A DNA stretch of 38,028 nt, taken from contig NYTP01000126.1 in the NCBI GenBank assembly GCA_002683575.1, positions 1 to 38,028 of the forward strand, written 5' to 3'. Source of the stretch: Bermanella sp. (GTDB lineage: Bacteria; Pseudomonadota; Gammaproteobacteria; Pseudomonadales; Oceanobacteraceae). Both the position numbers and the translations under genes were made by a program. Below the pieces are notes generated by a model, which worked only from the letters and a program-made list of their open reading frames with translations, was not told the origin of the DNA and searched no databases. Below, piece after piece: positions 26,790 through 37,386 of the stretch (within the stretch, counting starts at the first letter, position 1; every line of letters begins with the position of its first letter).

Positions 26790-28265
26790 TTATTGCAGGA
26801 TCAAGTCGTATTGCTCTTGGCTGTACATAGGATCTACTTGTAATTTAATCGTTTTGTTTATGAAGTTTTCTAAGTCAGCAACACTTTGACTTTCTTCATC
26901 AAGCAATAAATCAATCACATTTTGCGACGCTAGAACCAAATAAGCCGATGCGTCATAAGCACGCGCCTCTCTTAGCAGCTCACGGAAGATTTCATAACAT
27001 ACTGTTTCAGCGGTTTTAATATCACCACGCCCATCACAATGAGGGCACGGCTCACATAACATTTGCCCAAGGCTTTCTCGGGTACGTTTACGGGTCATTT
27101 CCACTAACCCTAACTCGGATACTTGAGAAATCTTGGTTTTAGCGTGGTCTTTTTCCAATACCTTTTCCAGCATACGCAGCACTTGTCGCTGGTGTTCTGG
27201 GTCTTCCATATCAATAAAATCGAGGATAATAATGCCACCTAGATTACGTAAACGTAATTGACGACCAATCACAGTTGCCGCCTCTAAGTTGGTTTTAAAA
27301 ATTGTTTCTTCTAAATTACGATGGCCCACAAATCCACCCGTATTCACATCAACTGTGGTCATGGCCTCGGTTTGATCAATGATAAGGTAGCCACCGGATT
27401 TCAGCTGTACCTTACGCTCCAGGGCTTTTTGGATTTCATCCTCAACGCCATAAAGATCAAAAATAGGCCGCTCACCAGGGTAGTATTCCAGTTTATCGGT
27501 CACCTCTGGAACAAACGAGTGTGAAAACTCTTGTGCTTTTTGAAAGTTTTCACGTGAATCGATCAATACCTTATGGATTTCTGGGCGAATAAAATCCCTA
27601 AAAGTACGAAGGTGTAGCGGTAGTTCCTCATAGATCATACCGGGGGCTTTCACCGTAGTGATTCGCTCTTGGACCTTATTCCATACCCGTTGTAAGTAGC
27701 GAGTATCGAGTAATATTTCCTCTTCACCTGCGCCTTCAGCAGCTGTACGTAAAATAAAACCACATTGATCATTGAGACCTTCGGCCTCCATGCAAGACTG
27801 AACCAGAGCGCGCAAACGTTCACGCTCACCCTCGTCTTCAATTCTCTGACTGATGCCAACATGTTGAGTGTGCGGCATAAAAACAAGGTAACGCGAGGGA
27901 ATCGATAAATGTGTGGTTAAGCGGGCACCCTTGGTGCCAATAGGATCTTTAGTGACTTGTACCACTAAATCTTGGCCTTCATGTAGCAAGCTGGTAATCG
28001 CATCAGGCTGACGGCGAGCCGCATCACTATCTTTTACAGGCCCCTGCACATCAGCCGCATGAATAAACGCAGCACGTTCAAGGCCTACTTCAACAAACGC
28101 TGCCTGCATACCAGGCAGTACACGCACGACCTTACCGATATAAATATTACCAACAATGCCTCTGCGATTGCTGCGCTCAATATTCACTTCTTGCAGCACG
28201 CCGTTTTCCACAAGCCCCATACGGGTTTCTGTGGGTGTCACATTTAATAAGATTTCCGTATTCAT
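26790..28265 (-). CDS. rng: Ribonuclease G
   Basis: This is an endoribonuclease of the RNase E/G family, 491 aa from the ATG at 28265 (MNTEILLNVTPTETRMGLVENG), matching E. coli RNase G in start and length; the track start at 28298 is too early. It shows the S1-domain region RRGIVGNIYIGKVVRVLPGMQAAFVEVG, the catalytic segments TTVDVNTGGFVG and GGIIILDFIDMEDPEHQ, and the zinc-link CEPCPHCDGRGD. There is no long C-terminal degradosome scaffold, which supports G rather than E. It processes 16S rRNA 5' ends and some mRNAs. It lies between maf and yhdP. Confidence 0.96.
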   Translation of the reverse strand: MNTEILLNVTPTETRMGLVENGVLQEVNIERSNRRGIVGNIYIGKVVRVLPGMQAAFVEVGLERAAFIHAADVQGPVKDSDAARRQPDAITSLLHEGQDLVVQVTKDPIGTKGARLTTHLSIPSRYLVFMPHTQHVGISQRIEDEGERERLRALVQSCMEAEGLNDQCGFILRTAAEGAGEEEILLDTRYLQRVWNKVQERITTVKAPGMIYEELPLHLRTFRDFIRPEIHKVLIDSRENFQKAQEFSHSFVPEVTDKLEYYPGERPIFDLYGVEDEIQKALERKVQLKSGGYLIIDQTEAMTTVDVNTGGFVGHRNLEETIFKTNLEAATVIGRQLRLRNLGGIIILDFIDMEDPEHQRQVLRMLEKVLEKDHAKTKISQVSELGLVEMTRKRTRESLGQMLCEPCPHCDGRGDIKTAETVCYEIFRELLREARAYDASAYLVLASQNVIDLLLDEESQSVADLENFINKTIKLQVDPMYSQEQYDLILQ

Positions 28266-28322
28266 GATTAGACTGCTGTTAAGGGTCGAAATCGACACGT
28301 TAAATTGAAAGCGTTGTGGCCG

Positions 28323-28907
28323 TTAATCCTGCCAAATAGGCACATTATAGTGCTGTAATAACTGAGCGGTTTCCATCAAGGGCAAGCCAACTACGTTGCT
28401 ATAGCTGCCCACAATACCGGCGACAAACACCGCCGCTTTACCTTGAATGCCATACGCGCCGGCCTTATCCATGGGCTCACCCGTGGCGACATAATCTTCA
28501 ATCTGAGTTGGCGCAAGTGGGTTAAACTGCACCTCGGTACTCACCACCTGGCTCATTAACTCAGGCTCGCCTAGCTTATTCGTGCAAATCGCAATGGCCG
28601 TTAATACATGATGACTGCGCCCAGACAATCGTGACAACATGGCACATGCATCTGCCTTAGTGTTTGGTTTGCTTAAAATCTCACCGTCCAATACCACGCA
28701 GGTATCAGAACCCAACACAGGCAAGCTGGATTGTTGCGCCCCTTGTTGCGCTTTTTCGCGTGCTAGTCGCTCGACATAGGCCTCTGGTGATTCATCGAGC
28801 AAAGGGGTTTCATCAATATCTTGTGGCTCACTTATAAAGCTGACACCAATCTGCTCTAGCAGTTCACGGCGTCGAGGGGAGGCAGAGGCTAATAATAAAT
28901 CTGCCAT
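28323..28907 (-). CDS. maf: Maf family nucleoside triphosphate pyrophosphatase
   Basis: This is a 194-aa Maf/YhdE-type enzyme that hydrolyses non-canonical or excess nucleoside triphosphates (dTTP/UTP for the YhdE group) to monophosphates. Conserved motifs are LLLASASPRRRELLEQIG (N-terminal substrate loop), YVERLAREKA, VLGSDTCVVLDGEILSKP with the catalytic Asp, SGRSHHVLTAIAI, and AGAYGIQGKAAVFVAGIVGSYSNVVGLPL. The mre-maf-rng context supports the YhdE subgroup. It begins one base after the mreD stop; rng follows after a 57-nt gap. Confidence 0.95.
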   Translation of the reverse strand: MADLLLASASPRRRELLEQIGVSFISEPQDIDETPLLDESPEAYVERLAREKAQQGAQQSSLPVLGSDTCVVLDGEILSKPNTKADACAMLSRLSGRSHHVLTAIAICTNKLGEPELMSQVVSTEVQFNPLAPTQIEDYVATGEPMDKAGAYGIQGKAAVFVAGIVGSYSNVVGLPLMETAQLLQHYNVPIWQD

Positions 28908-28908
28908 G

Positions 28909-29379
28909 TTAGCCCCTAAAATATTGGCGCACCGCCAATAGTAAGTTGTACCAAAGAGGCCAGATCAACGCACTGCCTACAGAAGGCCAAAGCAATGCGG
29001 TTTTACCTTGACCAATGACAATAGACTCACTCCAGAAACGCACTAACAAAAACAGTCCAATTAAAATAAACACCAAAAAGCTCTGCTGCAAAGGGTTGTA
29101 TAAGCGCATGCGCGAATGCAGCAATAAAACCAAGTACGCCATGATGCTCATGGCTAAAGCATTAAGGCCTAGCAACGAACCATGCAGTACATCTAACAAT
29201 AGCCCCATAAACAAGGCTAAAAAAATACCGGCTTTTGTTGGGCTCATCAGTACCCAAAAAATCACCGTCATGGCCACCCATTCAGGGCGAATGTAATCGA
29301 TCAACCTTGGCATAGGGAAAGCGGCCAAAACTAAAGCAAAAAAGAAGGTGGGTAAGATGACCGAATATGCGCGAATCAT
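28909..29379 (-). CDS. mreD: Rod shape-determining protein MreD
   Basis: This is a 156-aa inner-membrane protein with about five or six hydrophobic helices. MreD is a small partner of MreC in the elongasome that guides lateral cell-wall synthesis. Typical residues are RPEWVAMTVIFWVLMSPTKAGIFLALFMGLLLDVLHGSLLGLNALAMSIMAYLV, where the GLLLDVLHGSLLGLNAL stretch is the family signature. The start overlaps the mreC stop by 4 bp (ATGA). maf follows one base after its stop. Confidence 0.94.
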   Translation of the reverse strand: MIRAYSVILPTFFFALVLAAFPMPRLIDYIRPEWVAMTVIFWVLMSPTKAGIFLALFMGLLLDVLHGSLLGLNALAMSIMAYLVLLLHSRMRLYNPLQQSFLVFILIGLFLLVRFWSESIVIGQGKTALLWPSVGSALIWPLWYNLLLAVRQYFRG

Positions 29380-30239
29380 GGCTGCACCTCCGCTTGAATT
29401 TGAGGTTCAGGTAACTGGCTATCTTTAGAAAAAACCAATAAAACATAACGAGAACGGTCAAGCTGGGCAGAGGGTTTTGCCGAGACAATCGCAAATGGCT
29501 CACCTGGGTCGTGTTCGACCTTAGTAATCGTGCCTACAGGGTAACCACGAGGATAACGGGAGCCCAAACCAGAGCTCACCAAAAGGTCCCCTTCTTTGAT
29601 ATCTGCCGTATCCGGCACATATATCAGCGCCAATTCATCTAATCGACCAGCCCCCACTGCAATAGCACGAATACCGTTACGATTTACCAGTACCGGAATC
29701 GCATGGTTACTATCCGCCAGCAATAGAACCCGACTGGTATACGGCAATACTTCTATCACCTGCCCCATTAAACCCTGGGCATCCAAAATAGGCTGACCGA
29801 CAAAAACACCGTGTTTTTCACCTTTATTAATGATGATGTGATGGGTATAGGGGTCCGGGTCCACACCAATTAATTCAGCTACCTGGACTTTATCATCGAG
29901 TAATTCAGAGGCGTTCAGCAGTTCACGTAAACGATTATTTTCAGCTCGCATGGAAACCATTTGCTGAACTTTTTGCTTTAAAACGAGGGATTCATTACGA
30001 AGGCGATCATTTTCTTCTTGAAGACTGGCTCGACTGAAAGCGGACTTTTCAGCCCAAACACCTAATTGACCTGGAATGCCAGACACCCATTGTACGGGCG
30101 TAATGAAATACCCCAGTAAACTGCGCACATGCTGAACAGGTTCTAAGTATTTATCGGCCGACATGAGCGCAATACAAATAAGCGCTGCCATAAGCATGCG
30201 AGCATTGATGGCTTGGCCAGAACTGAAAATACCTTTAAT
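29376..30239 (-). CDS. mreC: Rod shape-determining protein MreC, apparent ATT start
   Basis: MreC (287 aa with the start chosen here) is a bitopic periplasmic scaffold of the elongasome. It has a membrane helix (LMAALICIALMSAD), a coiled coil about residues 80-115 (ASLQEENDRLRNESLVLKQKVQQMVSMRAENNRLREL) and two beta-barrel domains. The track start at 30197 falls inside the membrane helix and has no ribosome site. Fourteen codons upstream, an ATT (30239-30237) lies six bases after a strong AAGGAG. From there the protein reads (I)KGIFSSGQAINARMLM, matching the usual MreC cytoplasmic N-terminus (M-K-x-x-F-x-x-G-x5-R). No ATG, GTG or TTG lies between the upstream stop and 30197. The start is therefore inferred to be AUU. 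Confidence 0.88.
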   Translation of the reverse strand: MKGIFSSGQAINARMLMAALICIALMSADKYLEPVQHVRSLLGYFITPVQWVSGIPGQLGVWAEKSAFSRASLQEENDRLRNESLVLKQKVQQMVSMRAENNRLRELLNASELLDDKVQVAELIGVDPDPYTHHIIINKGEKHGVFVGQPILDAQGLMGQVIEVLPYTSRVLLLADSNHAIPVLVNRNGIRAIAVGAGRLDELALIYVPDTADIKEGDLLVSSGLGSRYPRGYPVGTITKVEHDPGEPFAIVSAKPSAQLDRSRYVLLVFSKDSQLPEPQIQAEVQP

Positions 30240-30297
30240 GGTGTGCTCCTTAAGACTTCTTTAATGGTTAGAAATCGTCTCATCGAGCTGTACGTAC

Positions 30298-30329
30298 AAA
30301 ATGCGTAACCCTCGCGGATTACGCATTTT
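30298..30329 (-). terminator. Strong hairpin between mreB and mreC (attenuator or terminator)
   Basis: A perfect 11-bp stem AAAATGCGTAA/TTACGCATTTT with a 10-nt loop (itself able to form two G-C pairs) lies in the 128-nt mreB-mreC gap. On the minus strand it ends in TTTT then GTACG, so it could be a partial terminator. It may set a lower level of mreCD transcripts than mreB. Confidence 0.65.
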
Positions 30330-30367
30330 CGACAGGATTTGACCGACAACTGGCGCCAACAACGAAA

Positions 30368-31552
<1,185 letters not shown>

Positions 31553-31840
31553 ATGGCGCTTGATCGTTCAGATGTCACCAATATTGCGGATTTAGCCCGC
31601 TTAGCCATCGCCGAAGACAATATCGGCCAGTACCAAGAAGAACTGAGCAGCATTCTGGCGCTCGTGGAGCAAATGAATGCCGTCAATACTGACGATGTTC
31701 AGCCTCTTGCTCATCCAGCCGATGCGGTTCAGCGCTTACGTGCCGACGTTGTTAGCGAAGAAAACCAACGCGAGAAATATATGGCCAACGCACCTGCGCA
31801 AGAAAACGGCCTATTTTTAGTACCTAAAGTTGTAGAGTAA
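31553..31840 (+). CDS. gatC: Asp/Glu-tRNA amidotransferase subunit C
   Basis: This is a 95-aa GatC subunit from the ATG at 31553 (MALDRSDVTNIADLARLAIAEDNI); the track start is 63 bases upstream and out of family. GatC wraps GatA and GatB in the GatCAB complex, which amidates Glu-tRNA(Gln) and/or Asp-tRNA(Asn). Conserved stretches are VTNIADLARLAI, ILALVEQMNAVNTDDVQPLAHP, LRADVV and LFLVPKVVE at the C-terminus. gatA starts 6 nt after its stop. It opens the gatCAB operon. Confidence 0.95.
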   Translation: MALDRSDVTNIADLARLAIAEDNIGQYQEELSSILALVEQMNAVNTDDVQPLAHPADAVQRLRADVVSEENQREKYMANAPAQENGLFLVPKVVE

Positions 31841-31846
31841 TTGATC

Positions 31847-33316
31847 ATGGCCTTACATAACCTCACTTTGACCCAAATATCCAAAGGTCTCGAAGCCGGT
31901 GATTTCACCAGCGTTGAAATCACCCAGCACTTTCTCGATCGCATTGAACAGCTTGATAAAGGCGATAATGGCCTTAACAGCTTCATCACGGTCACCCCAG
32001 AGCAAGCACTTGCAGACGCCAAGGCCGCCGATGAACGTCGCGCCGCTGGTGACGCATCGACCTGGACCGGTGTGCCTTTCGCACACAAAGACATCTTTTG
32101 TACCGATGGTACCCTCACCACCTGTGGCTCAAAAATGTTGGGGAATTTTGTTCCCCCTTATGACGCTACTGTTGTTGCGAACATGAAAGCGCAAGGCGCC
32201 GTTTGTCTTGGCAAAACCAACATGGATGAATTCGCCATGGGTTCATCCAACGAATCCTCTTTTTTTGGCCCAGTAAAAAACCCATGGAATCATGAGACTA
32301 TTCCTGGTGGCTCATCCGGAGGTTCTGCCGCGGCCGTTGCTGCTCGCTTAGTACCGGCCGCCACCGGCACAGACACCGGCGGCTCTATTCGTCAGCCTTC
32401 TGCTCTTTGTGGCTTAACCGGTTTAAAGCCTACCTACGGTCGCTGCTCTCGTTGGGGCATGATTGCTTACGCATCTTCCCTTGACCAAGCTGGCCCGATG
32501 GCTCGCACCGCGGAAGATGCTGCCATGATGCTTAACGTGATGGCCAGCTTTGATGAAAAAGACAGCACCAGCATTGAACAAGACGTACCGGATTACACCG
32601 CCACGCTAAACAATGAGCTTGCAGGCAAAGTGATCGGCCTACCAAAAGAGTTTTTCCCTGAAAGCTTAGATGGAGAAATGAAACAGGCTGTAATGAATGC
32701 CATCGCTGAATTTGAAAAACTAGGTTGCACCGTTAAAGAAATTTCTTTACCAAGTACTGATCTTGCCATTCCAGCTTACTACGTTGTGGCACCGGCTGAA
32801 TGCTCCGCCAATTTATCTCGTATGGACGGTGTGCGTTTTGGTTATCGCTGTGACGATCCAAAAGATGTTGAAGATTTATACAAGCGTTCACGTGGTGAAG
32901 GGTTTGGTGACGAAGTAAAACGTCGCATCATGATCGGTACCTATGCGCTATCAACGGGTTTTTACGATGCCTATTATGTGAAGGCTCAAAAAATTCGTCG
33001 CTTAATTAAAAATGATTTTGTTAAAGCATTTGAAGACGTGGATTTCATCATGGGCCCTGTCACCCCGACACCAGCATTTAAAGCCGGTGAAAAGTCAGGA
33101 GACCCCGTTGAGATGTATATGGAAGATAAATTCACCCTATCTTGTAACCTTGCGGGTTTACCTGGCATGTCCATTCCGGCTGGTTTAATCAATGGTTTAC
33201 CTGTTGGTTTACAAATTATGGGCGATTACTGGCGTGAAGCCGATATGTTAAATGCGGCGCACAAGTTTCAGCAAGTCACCGATTTTCACAATGCAGCACC
33301 TCAAGGTATCGAATAA
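31847..33316 (+). CDS. gatA: Asp/Glu-tRNA amidotransferase subunit A
   Basis: This is the glutaminase subunit of GatCAB, 489 aa from ATG 31847 (the track begins at a TTG two codons earlier). It belongs to the amidase signature family. The Ser-cisSer-Lys triad is visible in [13 protein letters not shown] (Lys), [36 protein letters not shown] (cis-Ser and nucleophile Ser). It releases ammonia from glutamine and passes it to GatB. Other conserved stretches are [35 protein letters not shown] and [18 protein letters not shown]. Operon gap to gatB is 11 nt. Confidence 0.97.
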   Translation: MALHNLTLTQISKGLEAGDFTSVEITQHFLDRIEQLDKGDNGLNSFITVTPEQALADAKAADERRAAGDASTWTGVPFAHKDIFCTDGTLTTCGSKMLGNFVPPYDATVVANMKAQGAVCLGKTNMDEFAMGSSNESSFFGPVKNPWNHETIPGGSSGGSAAAVAARLVPAATGTDTGGSIRQPSALCGLTGLKPTYGRCSRWGMIAYASSLDQAGPMARTAEDAAMMLNVMASFDEKDSTSIEQDVPDYTATLNNELAGKVIGLPKEFFPESLDGEMKQAVMNAIAEFEKLGCTVKEISLPSTDLAIPAYYVVAPAECSANLSRMDGVRFGYRCDDPKDVEDLYKRSRGEGFGDEVKRRIMIGTYALSTGFYDAYYVKAQKIRRLIKNDFVKAFEDVDFIMGPVTPTPAFKAGEKSGDPVEMYMEDKFTLSCNLAGLPGMSIPAGLINGLPVGLQIMGDYWREADMLNAAHKFQQVTDFHNAAPQGIE

Positions 33317-33327
33317 GGAATTCTATT

Positions 33328-34782
33328 ATGGAATGGGAAGTAGTCATCGGTCTTGAGATTCACGCTCAGTTGGCCACCAAGTCAAAAATATTTTCAGGCT
33401 CAAGCACCGCATTTGGTGCAGAACCTAATACACAAGCCTCTCTGTTAGATTTAGGTTTACCCGGTGTATTGCCTGTCTTTAACGAACAAGCTTTAGCCAT
33501 GGCGGTTAAATTCGGTTGCGCCATTGATGCAGAGATCGGCAAAGTTTCTGTATTTGATCGTAAAAACTATTTTTATCCGGATTCACCAAAGGGATATCAA
33601 ACCACACAATTGCATCATCCAATTGTGGGTATGGGTCATATAGACATTACCTTGGAAGACGGCAGCACTCGTCGCATTAATGTTACCCGCGCGCACTTAG
33701 AAGAAGACGCCGGTAAATCATTACACGAAGACTTTCATGGACAATCCGGTATTGATTTAAACCGTGCTGGTACACCGTTAATTGAAATTGTATCCGAGCC
33801 AGAAATTCGCAGCGCCAAAGAAGCAGTTGCCTACTTCAAAAAAATGCACAGCATCGTAACCTACCTAGGCATTTGTGATGGCGATTTATCACAAGGTTCA
33901 ATGCGTTGTGACTGTAACGTATCTTTGCGTCCAAAAGGCCAAGAAGAATTCGGTACTCGCACTGAAATCAAAAACGTAAACAGTTTCCGTTTTGTTGAAC
34001 AAGCCATAAACGTTGAGATCGAACGCCAAATGGATATTCTTGAAGATGGTGGCACCATCACGCAAGAAACACGTTTGTTTGATGCCAATAAAATGGAAAC
34101 CCGCTCCATGCGCTCAAAAGAAGTGGCCAACGATTATCGCTACTTCCCTTGCCCGGATTTGCTACCCGTTGTTATTGATGACGAATACATTCAAACCATT
34201 CGTGATTCATTACCCGAATTACCCGACCAGAAAAAACAGCGTTTAATGGATGAAAACGGTTTAAGCGAATACGATGCGGGCGTACTGTCTGCAACTCGTG
34301 AAATGGCCGACTATTTTGAAGCCGTGGCTAAAACCTGTGGCGACTATAAACTGGCTGCTAACTGGGTAATGGGAGAATTATCTGCGGCGTTAAATAAAAA
34401 CGAAGTGGATATTAAAAATAGCCCTGTGAGCGCCGCACAGCTGGGTGCGATGATTGCTCGCATCATCGACAACACTATTTCTAGCAAGGGTGGTAAAGAT
34501 GTATTTGCTGCACTGTGGGAAGAAAAAGGTGACGACGTAGATGCACTGATCGATTCACTTGGTTTAAAACAAGTGAGCGACAGCGGCGCCATTGAAGCCA
34601 TTGTCGACGATGTCATTGCTAACAGTCCTAAACAGGTTGAGCAATATGTCTCGGCAGAGCCGGATAAACGCGGCAAAATGATTGGTTACTTTGTAGGCCA
34701 GGTCATGAAAGCATCGAAAGGCTCTGCGAACCCAGGCATGGTGAATAAGGTGCTTAAAGAGAAACTGGACGCTAAGTGCTAA
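33328..34782 (+). CDS. gatB: Asp/Glu-tRNA amidotransferase subunit B
   Basis: This is the kinase/transamidase and tRNA-binding subunit, 484 aa. The N-terminal cradle contains [58 protein letters not shown] and [17 protein letters not shown], followed by [18 protein letters not shown]. The C-terminal YqeY-like tail ends [24 protein letters not shown], the typical tRNA-tail segment. It phosphorylates the misacylated Glu or Asp on tRNA and amidates it. AAGGA lies eight bases upstream. A strong terminator follows the operon. Confidence 0.97.
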   Translation: MEWEVVIGLEIHAQLATKSKIFSGSSTAFGAEPNTQASLLDLGLPGVLPVFNEQALAMAVKFGCAIDAEIGKVSVFDRKNYFYPDSPKGYQTTQLHHPIVGMGHIDITLEDGSTRRINVTRAHLEEDAGKSLHEDFHGQSGIDLNRAGTPLIEIVSEPEIRSAKEAVAYFKKMHSIVTYLGICDGDLSQGSMRCDCNVSLRPKGQEEFGTRTEIKNVNSFRFVEQAINVEIERQMDILEDGGTITQETRLFDANKMETRSMRSKEVANDYRYFPCPDLLPVVIDDEYIQTIRDSLPELPDQKKQRLMDENGLSEYDAGVLSATREMADYFEAVAKTCGDYKLAANWVMGELSAALNKNEVDIKNSPVSAAQLGAMIARIIDNTISSKGGKDVFAALWEEKGDDVDALIDSLGLKQVSDSGAIEAIVDDVIANSPKQVEQYVSAEPDKRGKMIGYFVGQVMKASKGSANPGMVNKVLKEKLDAKC

Positions 34783-34807
34783 ATTAATTCATCAAGCTGA
34801 TAGGATT

Positions 34808-34852
34808 AAGCACCTACAAACGGATATTGCATCCGCTTATAGGTGCTTTTTT
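34808..34852 (+). terminator. Intrinsic terminator after gatB
   Basis: An 18-nt stem (AAGCACCTACAAACGGAT / ATCCGCTTATAGGTGCTT) with only two mismatched positions and a 5-nt loop ends in six Ts. It lies 26 nt past the gatB stop and is one of the strongest terminators in the window. Confidence 0.92.
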
Positions 34853-34859
34853 AGCTCAC

Positions 34860-37184
34860 TTAGTTGGCTAATAAACGATTAAATACCGATAATTGATGGT
34901 TTAATTTTTTTTCATCCTTATCATCAAGTGCACACTGATCCAGCACAAAGTGTACAGTTCTATTAACGGTTTCCCAGCGTGGGTTCTTCGGTAATGTTTG
35001 TACCGAAAGGTACTTATCGAGCGTCCGTGTTTTCGCGGTACTACCATCCATATACACACGCCACAAACCACTTTTTTCAGCTAAAACCGTTTTACTCTTC
35101 CCACTGTAACGTTGCCACATATCAATCGCATCGCGAATTAACTGCACAGTTACATCACGCACATCTTCATTTTCAGGCAGCATAACCATACTTGAACTAT
35201 TAAGCCGCTGTACTTTAAGTAATAACTCTTCTGGTAGCACCGGTGAAACCACATAATCGGTTACCCCCATACGAATACACTGGGCTAATTGTGTTTTATG
35301 GTATGCATCGACTAATAATAGTATCGGTATATCATTGTGCTCACTTCGAATACGCTTGATATCTTCAATCATATACGCATCCCATTTTTTAACTTGCCAA
35401 ACAATCATCTTAGGACGAAATTTAATAATATTTTCTTGAGTAATATTAGCCAAAATCAAATGAAAATATTCTGACAAGGTATGCCCGATCACCCCAGTTG
35501 AATCTTGGTTGACTAACACTGGCTCCGCTAATGCGTTGCCTAAATTTTCAACCTTTTTCTCATCATTTTCCTCATGCTCATCTTCAATATACCGCGGTAT
35601 TGAAAAGCTCATTTTAGTTGAGCTCGATAGCCGCGTAATATCAAGCTTACTGCCCATGGTATTTAAAGCATAATGAACTGCGTTCAATTCATCATGTAAT
35701 ATTTTTTGTTGATTAGTGACTTTATTTAAAATGACCTCAAAATTCACATTTTTAGAATCGTTACCTATATATAAACTGGCTGAAATACCATCGCGATCGG
35801 CCATACGAGTTAGAATTAGAACAATAGATTGCAGATCATCTTGACTGCAATTTAAAAGAATTGAATCGTCTTCAATATAAACAGGTAGATTAAGAATACC
35901 GGTGTAAAAATCAATGGAAGCTTGCCAGTGCCTAAGTGTAAAGAGGCTAGTAGTATTCGATTGCGTATATCTTTTCATTATCTGGCCAGCACTTCGATCA
36001 ATACTTGATTTTACACTTAACAATAATCGTGACTCTCGCTGACTGTGTAGCCACAACATATAAAGCTGAAACAGCACAAAAAATACCAAACCAAATTGCG
36101 CCAATGGCCGAGATTGAATATACAGATGGGTGTATAAATAATCATGAATAACAAATACCGTCCAGCCCATAAAACTAATCATAAATAAATTCACAAATGG
36201 GGCGTTTTGTTTTCTCAAAAGAACCAACATGATCATAATATAAGCGACTGTCATCAAGCCCATTATTTGATTCACCTCACCAAACCAAGTGAAAACGGTT
36301 GCCGGTAAAAAAACCGTGGCAATCACAACCACAAATGAAACAACAGCAATAATGCGGGGAAATACTTGATTTTTGATATCGAAAAAACGATGAAAGAAAT
36401 ACACAAATAATGGCAATGCAATAAATAAAAGAATGTGCTCTAAACGCTGCCAATTTTGCCAACTCATGAACGATATAAAGTCATAAGCAATGCGCTCACC
36501 CACCGTCACACTTCGCAGGGCAATCGCCCAAACAAACAGCGCAAAGAATATATGGCTATCATGTCCGTACCGGGTGATATTGCGCCCTAATAAGTAAATG
36601 GACACCAACACTAAAAAACTAAATACCATGGCATCCAGTAATTTACTTTGGTCACGTAACGCTGCGCGGTGCTTAGCATCCGATATTAAAAGGTTATGCC
36701 ACACCCCGCCTTCTTTATGATGAAAGTTACTCACATGCAAAACGAGGTCATACTGGGTAGCTGGCTCAAGGGGCATAACAGCCGGCCCAAATTTTGGCTG
36801 CTCCGATTGCACGGTATGAGATACCACACCACGCTGAAATCTCAATTTTCCATTGACCCACAAGCTCATGGCACTTGGCATATCCGGTATACGTAAATAA
36901 TAAGGTTGCTGCACAGGCATATGCAGGCGCAATCTAAATGTGGCAAATCCATGAGGGGCATAAGGACCTTGCTCATGCCATAAACCAGGCAGCTTTAAGC
37001 CATCTTGCATGGGCCGATTCATTTCTATATGCAGGGCCTGCCAGTCAAACGCCCACAAGCCATTAAGGGCAACAGGCCCTTGGCGTAAATCATCCGTTGA
37101 TATGGTTTTTTCTGGTAGGGAAAAACAGGTAAGAGGGATCATCCATCCCAATATAAATACAACTAACTTCATGGCATTTATCAT
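34860..37184 (-). CDS. 7TM-DISM-type membrane signalling protein with degenerate kinase and receiver domains
   Basis: This 774-aa protein has an N-terminal signal peptide (about 1-22). A beta-rich periplasmic domain follows (about 30-180, including ATFRLRLHMPVQQPYYLRIPDM and LWVNGKLRFQRGVV), like DISM extracellular domains. About seven membrane helices run over 182-382. Residues 435-531 resemble a HATPase fold by end pattern (LNAVHYALNTMGSKLDITRLS...MSFSIPRY), but the N box and glycine boxes are absent and I see no HisKA His. Residues 555-662 resemble a receiver domain in which the phospho-acceptor Asp is lost (MIVWQVKKW) and the conserved Lys becomes Ser (VVSPVLPEEL). A C-terminal module follows (670-774: GLWRVYMDGSTAKTRTLDKYLS, PRWETVNRTVHFVLDQC). 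It is probably a non-catalytic sensor; the function is unknown to me. Confidence 0.75.
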   Translation of the reverse strand: MINAMKLVVFILGWMIPLTCFSLPEKTISTDDLRQGPVALNGLWAFDWQALHIEMNRPMQDGLKLPGLWHEQGPYAPHGFATFRLRLHMPVQQPYYLRIPDMPSAMSLWVNGKLRFQRGVVSHTVQSEQPKFGPAVMPLEPATQYDLVLHVSNFHHKEGGVWHNLLISDAKHRAALRDQSKLLDAMVFSFLVLVSIYLLGRNITRYGHDSHIFFALFVWAIALRSVTVGERIAYDFISFMSWQNWQRLEHILLFIALPLFVYFFHRFFDIKNQVFPRIIAVVSFVVVIATVFLPATVFTWFGEVNQIMGLMTVAYIMIMLVLLRKQNAPFVNLFMISFMGWTVFVIHDYLYTHLYIQSRPLAQFGLVFFVLFQLYMLWLHSQRESRLLLSVKSSIDRSAGQIMKRYTQSNTTSLFTLRHWQASIDFYTGILNLPVYIEDDSILLNCSQDDLQSIVLILTRMADRDGISASLYIGNDSKNVNFEVILNKVTNQQKILHDELNAVHYALNTMGSKLDITRLSSSTKMSFSIPRYIEDEHEENDEKKVENLGNALAEPVLVNQDSTGVIGHTLSEYFHLILANITQENIIKFRPKMIVWQVKKWDAYMIEDIKRIRSEHNDIPILLLVDAYHKTQLAQCIRMGVTDYVVSPVLPEELLLKVQRLNSSSMVMLPENEDVRDVTVQLIRDAIDMWQRYSGKSKTVLAEKSGLWRVYMDGSTAKTRTLDKYLSVQTLPKNPRWETVNRTVHFVLDQCALDDKDEKKLNHQLSVFNRLLAN

Positions 37185-37386
37185 TATTTTTTAGCCATAT
37201 TACGCATTGATGGACTGAAACCATATGTCCAAATACGCCTTCATCTAAAGCGATGAGTGTCATTTTTATTTGACCTTTTTTAGCCTTTTTTTGTGTGGTG
37301 TTTATTCATGCTATGGCTTTAATTCTATGTGTGGCTAATCTGGGGATTTGCCACACTTAAAATAAATATAATAACGAGGTGCCCCA
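37185..37386. promoter_or_regulatory. Divergent gap between the 7TM protein and the hydrolase
   Basis: This 202-bp AT-rich gap holds a perfect 7-bp inverted repeat GTGTGGC/GCCACAC (37329-37335 with 37350-37356, 14-nt loop) ahead of the hydrolase gene. It could be an operator or a leader hairpin. A TATAAT at 37367-37372 is too close to the ATG to leave the ribosome site in the transcript. Confidence 0.35.

Noticed and set aside
37361-37386. TATAAT at 37367-37372 as the hydrolase promoter
   Set aside because: A start about 7 nt downstream would leave almost no leader before the ATG and exclude the ribosome site; no good -35 is present.
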